64,000 nucleotides of DNA from NCBI GenBank assembly GCA_036378535.1, contig DASUWH010000079.1:65270-129269 (forward strand), in the 5' to 3' direction. Both the position numbers and the translations under genes were made by a program. A model generated the notes under the pieces. It ran no database searches and was not told the origin of the DNA. It saw only the letters and a program-made list of their open reading frames with translations. Source of the DNA: Gp1-AA122 sp036378535. Lineage in GTDB: Bacteria > Acidobacteriota > Terriglobia > Terriglobales > Acidobacteriaceae. This document shows, piece after piece, positions 6,495-14,151 of this stretch. How positions within the stretch are numbered: the first letter of the stretch is position 1; every line of letters begins with the position of its first letter.

Positions 6495-7079
6495 ATGATC
6501 TTTGGCTTCAACACCGACGTGAAGCACGGGGACACGATTTACCACGTGCAAAGCGAAGCTCGGCAAGCCGAGTTTCTCTTTCAGACCCAGGTATTCGTTC
6601 GCGGCCGCTGTATTGGCAAGCGCGCCACTTCTTACGCCGAGCGCGCGCCTGATCCTTTCTTCACCGACAAGCAGAAGGAATCGATGCTGCGCGACCAGCA
6701 TCGCTATGTGCTCGACGCTATCCGCGATGGGCGGCTGCAGGAAGTATTCGACAAACGGGACTCGCCGGAGACTTTGGCCGCCATCAAGGAACTCGACCTG
6801 AAATGGATCAATGCCGAGTCGGTCCATTCCAATGGCGCGCTGGTGCTGAAAATCCGAGTCACGGAGGGCTCCTCGCCTGCGGCTGCCGCCAAGCTCGTGT
6901 CGCGGGTCGAGCGTCCGGAGCGCGAGCCCATTTACTCCCAAGCTGTTTGCGACAATACCGGAACCGCGGAGATGAAGCTGGAATTGGACGAATCCGCACT
7001 AGCCGATTCCGCCATCCTCGTGCAGGCCGACTTCAACGGCCGCACCGCTACGCGCAAGTTTAAGTTCAGGAAGGTTTAA
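6495..7079 (+). CDS. Conserved hypothetical protein
   Basis: A 194-residue protein I do not recognise by function. The frame is open from a GTG at 6450, but the ATG at 6495 (MIFGFNTDVKHGDTIYHVQ) with GGAAAAG about 5 bp upstream is more likely. There is no signal peptide or membrane segment. The N-terminal 60 residues look like a compact conserved beta-rich domain; the middle (about 60-110) is charged and helical; the C-terminal 80 residues could be an immunoglobulin-like beta fold (the strand pattern GALVLKIRV, AEMKLELD, AILVQADF). It is transcribed divergently from the nuo operon and ends just before a good terminator, so it is probably a single-gene unit. Confidence 0.75.
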   Translation: MIFGFNTDVKHGDTIYHVQSEARQAEFLFQTQVFVRGRCIGKRATSYAERAPDPFFTDKQKESMLRDQHRYVLDAIRDGRLQEVFDKRDSPETLAAIKELDLKWINAESVHSNGALVLKIRVTEGSSPAAAAKLVSRVERPEREPIYSQAVCDNTGTAEMKLELDESALADSAILVQADFNGRTATRKFKFRKV

Positions 7080-7086
7080 GAAGGCT

Positions 7087-7113
7087 ATTCGCTCTTTAGC
7101 GAATGCATTTTTT
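7087..7113 (+). terminator. Rho-independent terminator after the gene at 6495
   Basis: A perfect 7-bp stem (ATTCGCT at 7087-7093 with AGCGAAT at 7098-7104), a 4-nt loop, and a run of six T at 7108-7113. It begins 8 bp after the TAA stop. Confidence 0.8.
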
Positions 7114-7158
7114 CCCGGCCGTTGCCTTCAACCTAAAAACTGATAGCTGACAGCTCTT

Positions 7159-8013
7159 CTACGGTTTCGCGTTCTTGTGGATCTCCACCGTGCTCCAGGT
7201 CTTGTCGGCGGCGTGGCAGATATTCTCGAGCGCGCAGTCAACGCACTTGGGCGCGCGCGCCATGCATAGCTTGCGCCCATGCCAGATCACCTGGTGAGAG
7301 TACAGGATCCAGCGGTCCGGAGGGATGATTTTCATCAGGTCCTGCTCGATCTTCGGGGCGTCGGTGTGTTTTGTGAGTTCCAGCCGCCGCGAAATGCGGG
7401 TCACGTGAGTATCCACCACAACCCCAATGCCCTGCTTAAACCAGGTGCCCAGCACGACATTGGCGGTCTTGCGCGCTACTCCGGGCAGCGTGAGCAGCTG
7501 TTCCATGTCTGCGGGAACCTCTCCCCCGAAGTCGCTCACGATCTTTTTCGCTGCCCCCACCACGGATTTCGATTTATTCCGGAAAAAACCAGTTGAGCGG
7601 ATGTCCGGCTCGAGTTGTTGCGGTTCGAGTGCGGCAAAATCCTGAACCGTGGGATATTTGACAAACAGAGCAGGCGTAACCCGGTTTACGTTCACGTCGG
7701 TGGACTGGGCCGACAAAATCGTGGCGACCAGCAGTTCCCAGGCACTCCGGTGAGTCAAAGCACAGGTAGCGGCGGGATAGAGTTGGTCCAGGCGCTTCAA
7801 AATCTCATGGATACGCTCTGGCGCGACCGGGTTATAGCCTTTCGGAGTGCCGGCTGACTTCTTCCCGGCACCCGCAGGCCCCCGATTGGTCTTGCCTCCA
7901 TTTCTGGAGGGCTGACGCGAAGTGCCGCGCGACTGCGTGGCTCGCGGCATCGTGCGAGAGCCTTCATGCCGGCCGGTTTTTGCGGGTTGGCGGGGAATGA
8001 CGCCGCGGACCAT
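7159..8013 (-). CDS. nth: Endonuclease III (DNA glycosylase / AP lyase)
   Basis: A base-excision repair enzyme removing oxidised pyrimidines and cleaving the abasic site. It has the helix-hairpin-helix LPGVARKTANVV with the catalytic Lys near residue 182, the catalytic Asp in VVDTHVTRISRRL near residue 201, and a C-terminal 4Fe-4S loop CMARAPKCVDCALENIC with the canonical C-x6-C-x2-C-x5-C spacing. At 284 aa it is longer than the usual 210-220 because of a basic, low-complexity N-terminal extension of about 60 residues. The ATG at 8011-8013 has AGGAG 5 bp upstream; a GTG two codons earlier is less likely. It is monocistronic and convergent with the gene at 6495. Confidence 0.95.
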   Translation of the reverse strand: MVRGVIPRQPAKTGRHEGSRTMPRATQSRGTSRQPSRNGGKTNRGPAGAGKKSAGTPKGYNPVAPERIHEILKRLDQLYPAATCALTHRSAWELLVATILSAQSTDVNVNRVTPALFVKYPTVQDFAALEPQQLEPDIRSTGFFRNKSKSVVGAAKKIVSDFGGEVPADMEQLLTLPGVARKTANVVLGTWFKQGIGVVVDTHVTRISRRLELTKHTDAPKIEQDLMKIIPPDRWILYSHQVIWHGRKLCMARAPKCVDCALENICHAADKTWSTVEIHKNAKP

Positions 8014-8192
8014 AACCACTCCTGCCTGGAAACGATAGCATGATGCCGAAATCGCCGCCGAGGTCGCCGACCGGCCCGGGCGAGAAGGACGCCTGCACCT
8101 TCGTAACCGGCTATTCTCCCCTGGCAGGTTGACCCCCGCTTCTTCTCTGGTACTCTGAAAATGATCAACCCCCTAAAGGACAGGTAACGAAC

Positions 8193-8417
8193 GTGGCAGT
8201 CAAATCGGTACAACTCGGCCAGGTTTGGCGTAGCGACATGGACGGACAGAACTACCTCATCACCAAGGTTTACAGCGAGGTTTTCAGCCAGTACGCGATC
8301 CTCCGGCCCGCGGAGAAGAGCGCGCCCGACGCCGACACGGTGCGGGTCAAAGTTGCCAAAACCGCCGCCGGAGCCACTCTTCCGGGATACACCTTCACGC
8401 AGGACGGTACGTTCTAG
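8193..8417 (+). CDS. Conserved small hypothetical protein
   Basis: A 74-residue soluble protein with a GTG start at 8193; the weak GGACAGG upstream is the only ribosome-binding candidate. The sequence (VKSVQLGQVWRSDMDGQNYL, then a VYSEVFSQYAILRP stretch) suggests a small beta-barrel or SH3-like fold, but I recognise no family. Base composition and codon use resemble the neighbours, and the protein reads as real rather than random. It stands alone between nth (divergent) and the DedA gene. Confidence 0.65.
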   Translation: MAVKSVQLGQVWRSDMDGQNYLITKVYSEVFSQYAILRPAEKSAPDADTVRVKVAKTAAGATLPGYTFTQDGTF

Positions 8418-8459
8418 CTTCTCGAACTAGTGTGCTGTCCCGTAAGTTCGCCGCATAAT

Positions 8460-8494
8460 CTGTCATCCCGACCGAAGCGGAGGGACCTTGTGTT
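8460..8494. repeat. Intergenic palindromic repeat (GTCATCCCGA...AGGGACCTTGTG family)
   Basis: A short member of a repeat family in this window: TGTCATCCCGACC at one side and GGAGGGACCTTGTG at the other. Related copies lie at 9881-9925, 23708-23774, 23798-23917 and 54055-54167. The rest of 8418-8662 holds no gene that I can see. Confidence 0.65.
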
Positions 8495-8662
8495 TCAGCG
8501 CCCTTCACTTTTGCACCAGCCGATTTAATATGCTCCTTATTTCCGGGACGCTACACTGGTTCGAATGTACACAGTCAGTCCGACGACTGACGGCCGGCGG
8601 CTGATTGCTGACTACTACTGCCCGCTTTCTGTGTAGAAAGTGCCTTCCGTTACAATCACTGA

Positions 8663-9292
8663 ATGGTCGAAAGGATCCTGGCCGCTCTCTTCATTTTCAT
8701 TAAATCAGTCATGGCGTACATGGGCTACGGCGGCATCGTGGTGCTCATGGCCATCGAGTCCGCATGCATTCCCTTACCGTCGGAACTGATTATGCCGTTC
8801 GCCGGCTACCTCGTGTACGAGGGCCGAATGAGTCTATTCTGGGCGGCGACGTGGGGGGCAGTGGGCTGCAACCTGGGTTCCCTGATCGCCTACGAAATCG
8901 GTTATTACGGCGGCAGGCCCCTCGTCGAAAAATACGGCAAGTACATTCTGCTGAGCCGGCGCGAATTGAATTGGGCCGACTGGTTCTTTCAGCGTTGGGG
9001 AGAAGCGGCTGTATTCGTGGCCCGAATGCTGCCTGTGGTACGAACATTCATCGCCCTGCCTGCCGGTGTCGCGCGCATGCCTCGCGGCCGCTTCCACATC
9101 TATACTTTTCTGGGTTCCTGGCCCTGGTGCTTCGCGCTGGCCTATTTCGGAATGAAATTGGGCGAGAACTGGCGCACTATGGGGAAGTATTTCCACCAGT
9201 TCGATGCCGTGATTGGCTTCATCCTTGCGGCCGCTATCGCGTGGTTCGTCTGGTCACACTGGCAGCACAGGGTGGGAGCGGAAAACAGCTAA
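8663..9292 (+). CDS. DedA-family membrane protein
   Basis: A 209-residue polytopic inner-membrane protein of the DedA/VTT family. In other bacteria these are linked to lipid (undecaprenyl-phosphate or phosphatidylethanolamine) flipping and membrane homeostasis. The family features are an early ESACIPLPSELIMPFAGYL segment, a G-x-x-x-G region (AVGCNLGSLIAYEIGYYGG), and RMLPVVRTFIALPAGVARM, which carries the conserved arginines. There are four to five hydrophobic segments. The start is ATG at 8663 with no clear Shine-Dalgarno. The closely following gene at 9371 has its own ribosome-binding site. Confidence 0.9.
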   Translation: MVERILAALFIFIKSVMAYMGYGGIVVLMAIESACIPLPSELIMPFAGYLVYEGRMSLFWAATWGAVGCNLGSLIAYEIGYYGGRPLVEKYGKYILLSRRELNWADWFFQRWGEAAVFVARMLPVVRTFIALPAGVARMPRGRFHIYTFLGSWPWCFALAYFGMKLGENWRTMGKYFHQFDAVIGFILAAAIAWFVWSHWQHRVGAENS

Positions 9293-9370
9293 CCAGCCGT
9301 TGGTTCTTAGTCGTTGGGCCTTGGAAGAAAGCTGCTGGTGACAACACAACCAACAACCAGGAGGATTCGG

Positions 9371-9814
9371 ATGAAGCGGTTCTTCGTAATTACGCTGTTG
9401 CTTTTCGCCTTTGCGCTGAGCGCGGTCGCGCAATCGGCGCCCACGACACCCAACCAGCCGTTCACCGTCGAGTACTACTACAAAGCCAAATGGGGATACG
9501 CGGACGAATTCCTGCAGCTGTTTAAAAAGAATCATTATCCCGTGCTCAAGAAAGAGATCGAGATGGGGCGGCTGCTGAAGGTCTGGGTTGACCAGCCCCG
9601 CTATCACACGACCGAGGATGGGCGCTGGGATTACAGGGTCACTATCGTCTTCAAGAATGCCACGGTAGCCAATGAGCCCTTCGACGAAGCGGCCCTCCAG
9701 AAGCAGCTTTATTTCGACCAGGAGACGTTCAAGAAGGAAGAGCAGCGGCGCTTCGAAATTCTGCTGGCGCATTGGGATTTGCCCATTAAGGGCGTGGAGG
9801 TGGAAGGCAAATGA
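9371..9814 (+). CDS. Secreted conserved hypothetical protein
   Basis: A 147-residue precursor with a clear signal peptide: MKR followed by a hydrophobic core (FFVITLLLFAFALS) and an AVAQSA cleavage region. The mature part, about 125 residues, contains aromatic and charged motifs (VEYYYKAKWGYADEFLQLFKK) suggestive of a small alpha/beta, possibly dimeric alpha-beta-barrel, domain; this is inference. The start at 9371 is set by AGGAGG 6 bp upstream; the open frame from 9314 is not needed. No enzyme motif is seen. It lies 78 bp after the DedA gene and could be cotranscribed. Confidence 0.75.
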   Translation: MKRFFVITLLLFAFALSAVAQSAPTTPNQPFTVEYYYKAKWGYADEFLQLFKKNHYPVLKKEIEMGRLLKVWVDQPRYHTTEDGRWDYRVTIVFKNATVANEPFDEAALQKQLYFDQETFKKEEQRRFEILLAHWDLPIKGVEVEGK

Positions 9815-9880
9815 CTGTTCAGCGTTGAGCGTTGAGCATTCAGAATTCAGCAATCTGCATCCGTGCTGGCCAATATAAAC

Positions 9881-9925
9881 ACAAGGTCCCTCGACTCGGG
9901 CTCCCGCCCTCGCTCGGGATGACAG
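9881..9925. repeat. Intergenic palindromic repeat (AAGGTCCCTCGACTC...GGGATGACAG family)
   Basis: It has AAGGTCCCTCGACTCGGGCT at one side and CGCTCGGGATGACAG at the other, the same ends as the repeats at 23798-23917 and 54055-54167. It lies in the gap between the gene at 9371 and the SDR gene. Confidence 0.7.
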
Positions 9926-9970
9926 ATTTTTTCTTTTGCAGAATCAAGTGCTACTGCTGAATGCTCAGTG

Positions 9971-10026
9971 CTGACTCCTGACTCCTGACTCCTGACTACT
10001 GACTCCTGACTCCTGACTCCTGACTT
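9971..10026. repeat. Tandem heptamer array, eight CTGACTC units
   Basis: Eight uninterrupted 7-bp units: CTGACTC with one CTGACTA at unit 4 and CTGACTT at unit 8. The last unit runs into the TAA stop codon of the minus-strand SDR gene (10025-10027). Confidence 0.9.
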
Positions 10027-10861
10027 AATCAATCTTAACCATCCTCGCGATCAACTTCTCGTGCCACTTCCACGGCAGCAGCCTCTTGAGGCGTAGCTGA
10101 ATGTGCGCGTCATTGCCCACGAGGTAGCGCAAGCGCGGATGGGGATCGCGTGCGATCCGGACTATGGTTTTGGCCACCACGATGGGATCGCGTTTCGGGA
10201 TGGCCTGTACGCGATCGCGCATCTTGCGGCCGCGCTCGCGGTTGGGTGAATTTCCGTCCTGCATCTTTTGGCCGATATAGGCATTGCGCGTCCAGATGTC
10301 AGTCTGAAACGAACCCGGCTCGACCAGGACCACCTTGATTCCCAGTGAATTCAGTTCCAGGCGCAGGGATTCGCTCCAACCCTCGAGCGCAAATTTCGAT
10401 GCCGCATAGCTGCTGACCGTGGGCGCGCCATGCAGGCCGGAGATGGATGACACCATAATGATGTGGCCCGACCGCTGCTGCCGCATGGCGGGAATCACTG
10501 CTTTTGTCATCGCCACATGGCCGAAGAAGTTGGTTTCGAACTGAGACCGGATTTCGTGCAGGGTGAGGTCTTCGGCAAAACCGGCCACCGCAAAACCGGC
10601 ATTATTGACCAGCACGTCGATGCGGCCGTGATCCTGTAACACGTTCTCGACCAGGCTGGGGATCAGATCAAAGTCGGTTATATCCAGCCGGCGAATATCC
10701 ACATAGGGGCTCACGCCAGCTGCTGCCGCGGCCTGTTCCAGCCCGCCACGCCGGCTCAGGTCGCGCATGGTGGCAATCGCATGGAATCCGGATCGGGCCA
10801 GTTCGACTGTGGTCAACAGCCCAATTCCGCTGGAGGCGCCGGTAATCACTGCAATTTTCAT
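10025..10861 (-). CDS. Short-chain dehydrogenase/reductase (SDR)
   Basis: A 278-residue classical-type SDR oxidoreductase. The Rossmann cofactor motif TGASSGIG is near residue 8, NNAG near 85, the catalytic Ser in MVSSISGLHG near 135 and Tyr-x-x-x-Lys in SYAASKFALEG near 150. The substrate is not predictable; the C-terminal extension with basic residues resembles the 17-beta-hydroxysteroid/retinol group of SDRs. The frame is open to 11008, but the ATG at 10859-10861 (MKIAVITGASSG) places the cofactor motif at the normal position. The stop is embedded in a heptamer array. It is divergent from the small gene at 10941. Confidence 0.9.
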   Translation of the reverse strand: MKIAVITGASSGIGLLTTVELARSGFHAIATMRDLSRRGGLEQAAAAAGVSPYVDIRRLDITDFDLIPSLVENVLQDHGRIDVLVNNAGFAVAGFAEDLTLHEIRSQFETNFFGHVAMTKAVIPAMRQQRSGHIIMVSSISGLHGAPTVSSYAASKFALEGWSESLRLELNSLGIKVVLVEPGSFQTDIWTRNAYIGQKMQDGNSPNRERGRKMRDRVQAIPKRDPIVVAKTIVRIARDPHPRLRYLVGNDAHIQLRLKRLLPWKWHEKLIARMVKID

Positions 10862-10940
10862 AAAAAAGGTATCTAATTTTGTTGGGCAACTTTGTATCAC
10901 GGGGACAGAAGTTTGTCTTGTCCCTGCGCAGGAGGTTGCT

Positions 10941-11078
10941 ATGCGTGCTATGGCACATGTGCGATCCGAGCGTAGTGAGTACTTCCACCTGCATCCCTGG
11001 CACAGCATGTTCTCGCTGATTGCCAGTCTGGTGCTGGCCGGAATAGTCGTGCTGGCGCTGGTCGAGTCGGTGAAGTGA
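10941..11078 (+). CDS. Small single-pass membrane protein
   Basis: A 45-residue ORF with a strong ribosome-binding site (AGGAGG, 5 bp before the ATG). A charged, His-containing N-terminal half is followed by one transmembrane helix (SLIASLVLAGIVVLALV, about residues 25-41) and ends ESVK. No family is recognised. The good Shine-Dalgarno, the coherent topology and its place in the SDR/INO1 gap argue that it is real. The upstream stretch 10893-10918 contains GGGACA and TGTCCC in inverted orientation, a possible leader hairpin. Confidence 0.55.
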   Translation: MRAMAHVRSERSEYFHLHPWHSMFSLIASLVLAGIVVLALVESVK

Positions 11079-11329
11079 AGGTTGCTAAGGCATCAGGCCC
11101 CAAAAGTGGGCGGTGTGCGCCCGCTCGTGCTTATCTTTGAAACCTGGCAACCCTGAAAGCCGGGAGGTTCGCCAGCTGGACCTTTCGTTCTATCCATCCC
11201 GCCTATTTTTTTGTCCATCGGATGCATGGAACTGGGCTTTCGCGTGCCGGTTGTTTGCAAATACCCTCTCGATACGAGAACATATCCGTTTGTCTTACAT
11301 CGTAAATTCTCATAAGGAAGTGCCCAGTA

Positions 11330-12694
11330 ATGGCAACGCGACGCACTAGTGTGAAAAACAGCGAGAAGTCGAAGAATCAGGGCGGTCCCATCCAGCCCGC
11401 CAAAGGGAAACTTGGGGTGATGATCCCCGGCATGGGCGCGGTCGCAACCACTTTTGTCGCGGGCGTAGAAGCCGTGCGCAAAGGATTGGCTAAGCCCATC
11501 GGTTCGCTCACCCAGATGGGTACCATTCGGCTTGGCAAGCGCACTGACAACACCTCGCCGACTATCCAGGATTTTGTTCCCCTGGCCGGGTTGAATGACC
11601 TCGTCTTCACCGGCTGGGACATCTTCGAAGATGACATGTACACCGCCGCCAGCAAGGCCGGTGTGCTGGAGAAAGAACTTCTGCAGCAGGTGAAACCCTT
11701 CCTGTCTTCGATCAAGCCGCGCCAGGCTGTTTTTGACCGCAACTATGTGCGCAAGCTCGACGGTCGCAATGTGAAGAAGGGCAAGAACAAGATGGAGCTT
11801 GCCGAACAGGTCCGCGAAGACATTCGCGAGTTCAGGAAATCTTCCGGCGCCGACCGCCTGGTGACCATCTGGTGCGGGTCCACCGAAATCTTTTTGCAGC
11901 CCACCGCTGTTCATGCGGACCAGAAATCGTTCGAGAAGGGTCTGCAGCAGAATGACGAGAACATTGCGCCTTCCATGATCTATTGCTATGCCTCGCTGAT
12001 GGAGGGAATTCCGTTCGCCAATGGCGCGCCCAACCTTACCGCCGACCTTCCAGTAATGCTTGAACTCTCGAAGCGGAACGAGGCGCCGATCTGCGGGAAA
12101 GATTTCAAGACCGGGCAGACGTTGATGAAGACTATTCTGGCGCCGGGGTTCAAGGCAAGGCTGCTAGGCGTCAGCGGCTGGTACTCGACCAACATTCTTG
12201 GCAACCGCGACGGCGAGGTGCTCGACGATCCCGCGTCCTTCAAGACCAAGGAAGAATCCAAGCTGGGCGTGCTCGAGCATATTCTTCAGCCGAACCTGTA
12301 TCCCGAGCTGTACAAGAACATCTTCCATAAAGTTCGCATTAACTACTACCCGCCGCGTGGTGATAACAAAGAGGGTTGGGACAATATCGATATTTTCGGC
12401 TGGTTGGGCTATCCCATGCAGATCAAGGTGGATTTCCTCTGCCGCGACTCGATTCTGGCCGCGCCGATCGTCCTCGACCTGGTGTTATTCCTCGACCTGG
12501 CGCACCGCAGTTCCGAGCTGTGCGGTCTAGGCATTCAGGAATGGTTAAGCTTTTACTTTAAGTCTCCCATGACGGTGCCAGGGCTCTATCCGGAGCACGA
12601 TCTCTTCATTCAGTCGATGAAGCTCAAGAACACGCTGCGGCACCTGAAGGGCGAGGAACTGATCACGCACTTGGGGTTGGAGTATTACGACTGA
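11330..12694 (+). CDS. ino1: Inositol-3-phosphate synthase
   Basis: Converts D-glucose 6-phosphate to 1D-myo-inositol 3-phosphate with enzyme-bound NAD. At 454 aa it has an N-terminal NAD-binding segment (GVMIPGMGAVATTFVAGVEA, near residue 30) and the family blocks FANGAPNL, CGKDFKTGQTLMKT and SGWYSTNILGNRDG, followed by a long C-terminal catalytic region ending LITHLGLEYYD. The ATG has AAGGAAG upstream. The first 25 residues are basic and probably disordered. The gene is monocistronic, ending before an inverted repeat at 12703-12722. The product would feed inositol phospholipid or solute synthesis; no downstream pathway gene is beside it. Confidence 0.92.
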   Translation: MATRRTSVKNSEKSKNQGGPIQPAKGKLGVMIPGMGAVATTFVAGVEAVRKGLAKPIGSLTQMGTIRLGKRTDNTSPTIQDFVPLAGLNDLVFTGWDIFEDDMYTAASKAGVLEKELLQQVKPFLSSIKPRQAVFDRNYVRKLDGRNVKKGKNKMELAEQVREDIREFRKSSGADRLVTIWCGSTEIFLQPTAVHADQKSFEKGLQQNDENIAPSMIYCYASLMEGIPFANGAPNLTADLPVMLELSKRNEAPICGKDFKTGQTLMKTILAPGFKARLLGVSGWYSTNILGNRDGEVLDDPASFKTKEESKLGVLEHILQPNLYPELYKNIFHKVRINYYPPRGDNKEGWDNIDIFGWLGYPMQIKVDFLCRDSILAAPIVLDLVLFLDLAHRSSELCGLGIQEWLSFYFKSPMTVPGLYPEHDLFIQSMKLKNTLRHLKGEELITHLGLEYYD

Positions 12695-12702
12695 TCGCGT
12701 GG

Positions 12703-12722
12703 CGCGGGCATTCCAGCCCGCG
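12703..12722. terminator. Inverted repeat between convergent genes
   Basis: A perfect 7-bp stem (CGCGGGC / GCCCGCG) around a 6-nt loop, located between the convergent inositol synthase and aminotransferase genes. No T-run follows, so it may be a REP-like element or a bidirectional factor-dependent terminator. Confidence 0.4.
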
Positions 12723-12758
12723 TCTTACTGAATGGAACGACGCATGTGTCTCGTCGCG

Positions 12759-14042
12759 TCATGCTCGAGCCGTTCCCTTTCTATAATCGTCAAACTTCTC
12801 CAGAAACCGCTCAATATCCCTCCGCCTCAGGTAGTACGGCGTCGACAACCGCAGCTTCGACGGCTCACCCCCGCGGATACGAATCTTGTGGTTCTTCCAC
12901 AACCAGTTTTCTAAATCCATGCGTTTGATTGGCGGCACGTTCACAGTCGTGATCGCACAGCGTAACGCCGGGTCGGGCGAGGTCCACGATTCGGCGCCGC
13001 GCTTCTGCATCTCTCCCAAGATGTAGTCGGCCATCTGCCTATGACGCTTTTCAATCCGGTCTAAGCCAATCTGATTCGCCATCTCGATCGAGGCGCGCAA
13101 TCCCCACAGCGCGGGCACATTCGAGCTGCCGATGCGCTGAAAGCGTTCGGCACGCAGCTGGGGCTCGTCCCAGCCCTCGGTCGCAATAGTGCTCCAGAGT
13201 CGGTCGATAATCTCGTCGCGCACGTAAAGGAATCCTGACCCTTTGGGCGACATCAGCCATTTATGCGGGCTGGCACTGTACATGTCACAGCCAATCTCCG
13301 AAATATTGAGCTTCATCATGCCGGGAACGTGCGCGCCGTCTACAGCGGACAGAATTCCTTTGGAGCGCGCCAGCCCGCAAATCTCTTTCGCCGGCAGCAC
13401 CACGCCAGTCGCCGTCGTGATATGGCTGAAGAAGACAATGCGGGTCTGCGGCGTGATGGCGTCATTGAACAGATTCAGCACCTGGGCGGAATTCTGCACA
13501 GGTTTCGGCAGCGTGATTTTCTTTACGACGATGCCATATCGCTTGGCTCGCAGATTCCAGGGATGTTCGCCGCCGGGATGCTCCTGGTCGGTCATCAGAA
13601 CTTCGTCGCCCGGTTTCATGTCCACGCCATTGGCGATGTAGTTGTTCGCTTCGGTCGCATTGCGGAGTAGGGCAATCTCGTCGCGCTTGCACCCCACAAA
13701 CGCAGCCAACGGATCGCGAAATTCGTTCCACGCCGCGTAGCCCCAGATGGGGTAATCCTCGGGATCGTCCTGCGCCATTTTTTCGGTCTGGTTGTAGCCG
13801 TCAAAGATGGCGCGCAACACCGGCGTGGGGCTGGAACCAACTGTGCCGTTGTTCAGGTAGACCTCGTCCTCGGGGATTAAGAACAATTTCCGGATCGCGT
13901 TCCAGTACGCTTCCTGGTCGGTGTCGTACAGGCTGCGATCCGGCAACGATGGCGCCGCGGATGATTTCTGCGCGAACAACGGACTAGCCAGACCTAACGC
14001 TCCAATCGAGCTGGCGGCAGTGAGAAAGTTGCGTCGGTCCAA
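12759..14042 (-). CDS. Tat-exported class V aminotransferase (isopenicillin-N epimerase-like)
   Basis: A PLP-dependent fold-type I enzyme of the class V group. The PLP lysine is in MYSASPHKWLMSPKGSGF, with the Asp/His pair in LSAVDGAHVPG. The N-terminus DRRNFLTAASSIGALGLASP is a Tat signal, so the protein is probably periplasmic or cell-surface. The frame is open to 14099, but the upstream part is an intergenic inverted repeat (14066-14087). A TTG at 14040-14042 with GAGGTG just upstream gives the tidy start M-DRRNFL; a GTG at 14046-14048 is the alternative. The reaction (epimerase, desulfurase or lyase) cannot be told from sequence. It is divergent from the amidohydrolase gene. Confidence 0.85.
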   Translation of the reverse strand: MDRRNFLTAASSIGALGLASPLFAQKSSAAPSLPDRSLYDTDQEAYWNAIRKLFLIPEDEVYLNNGTVGSSPTPVLRAIFDGYNQTEKMAQDDPEDYPIWGYAAWNEFRDPLAAFVGCKRDEIALLRNATEANNYIANGVDMKPGDEVLMTDQEHPGGEHPWNLRAKRYGIVVKKITLPKPVQNSAQVLNLFNDAITPQTRIVFFSHITTATGVVLPAKEICGLARSKGILSAVDGAHVPGMMKLNISEIGCDMYSASPHKWLMSPKGSGFLYVRDEIIDRLWSTIATEGWDEPQLRAERFQRIGSSNVPALWGLRASIEMANQIGLDRIEKRHRQMADYILGEMQKRGAESWTSPDPALRCAITTVNVPPIKRMDLENWLWKNHKIRIRGGEPSKLRLSTPYYLRRRDIERFLEKFDDYRKGTARA

Positions 14043-14065
14043 TGGCACCTCGTGGATGCTCAGTA

Positions 14066-14087
14066 GAGACGTTGCTTGCAACGTCTC
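14066..14087. repeat. Perfect 10-bp inverted repeat
   Basis: GAGACGTTGC and GCAACGTCTC separated by TT. It lies just upstream of the aminotransferase start, in the divergent gap with the amidohydrolase gene. It may be a repeated intergenic hairpin or a regulatory site; only one copy was noticed here. Confidence 0.6.
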
Positions 14088-14151
14088 CGGCGCTGGCAAT
14101 GGTACGACTCGATGACCTCAGCCGCAAGCGCAGTGATACCATCTCGGCATT

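Noticed and set aside
9971..10026. CRISPR array
   Set aside because: The units are 7 bp and contiguous, with no spacers and no cas genes.
9847..10032. 61-residue minus-strand ORF overlapping the heptamer array
   Set aside because: It consists of translated repeats (SQESVVRSQES-type and the GTCCCTCGACTC family) and has no ribosome-binding site.
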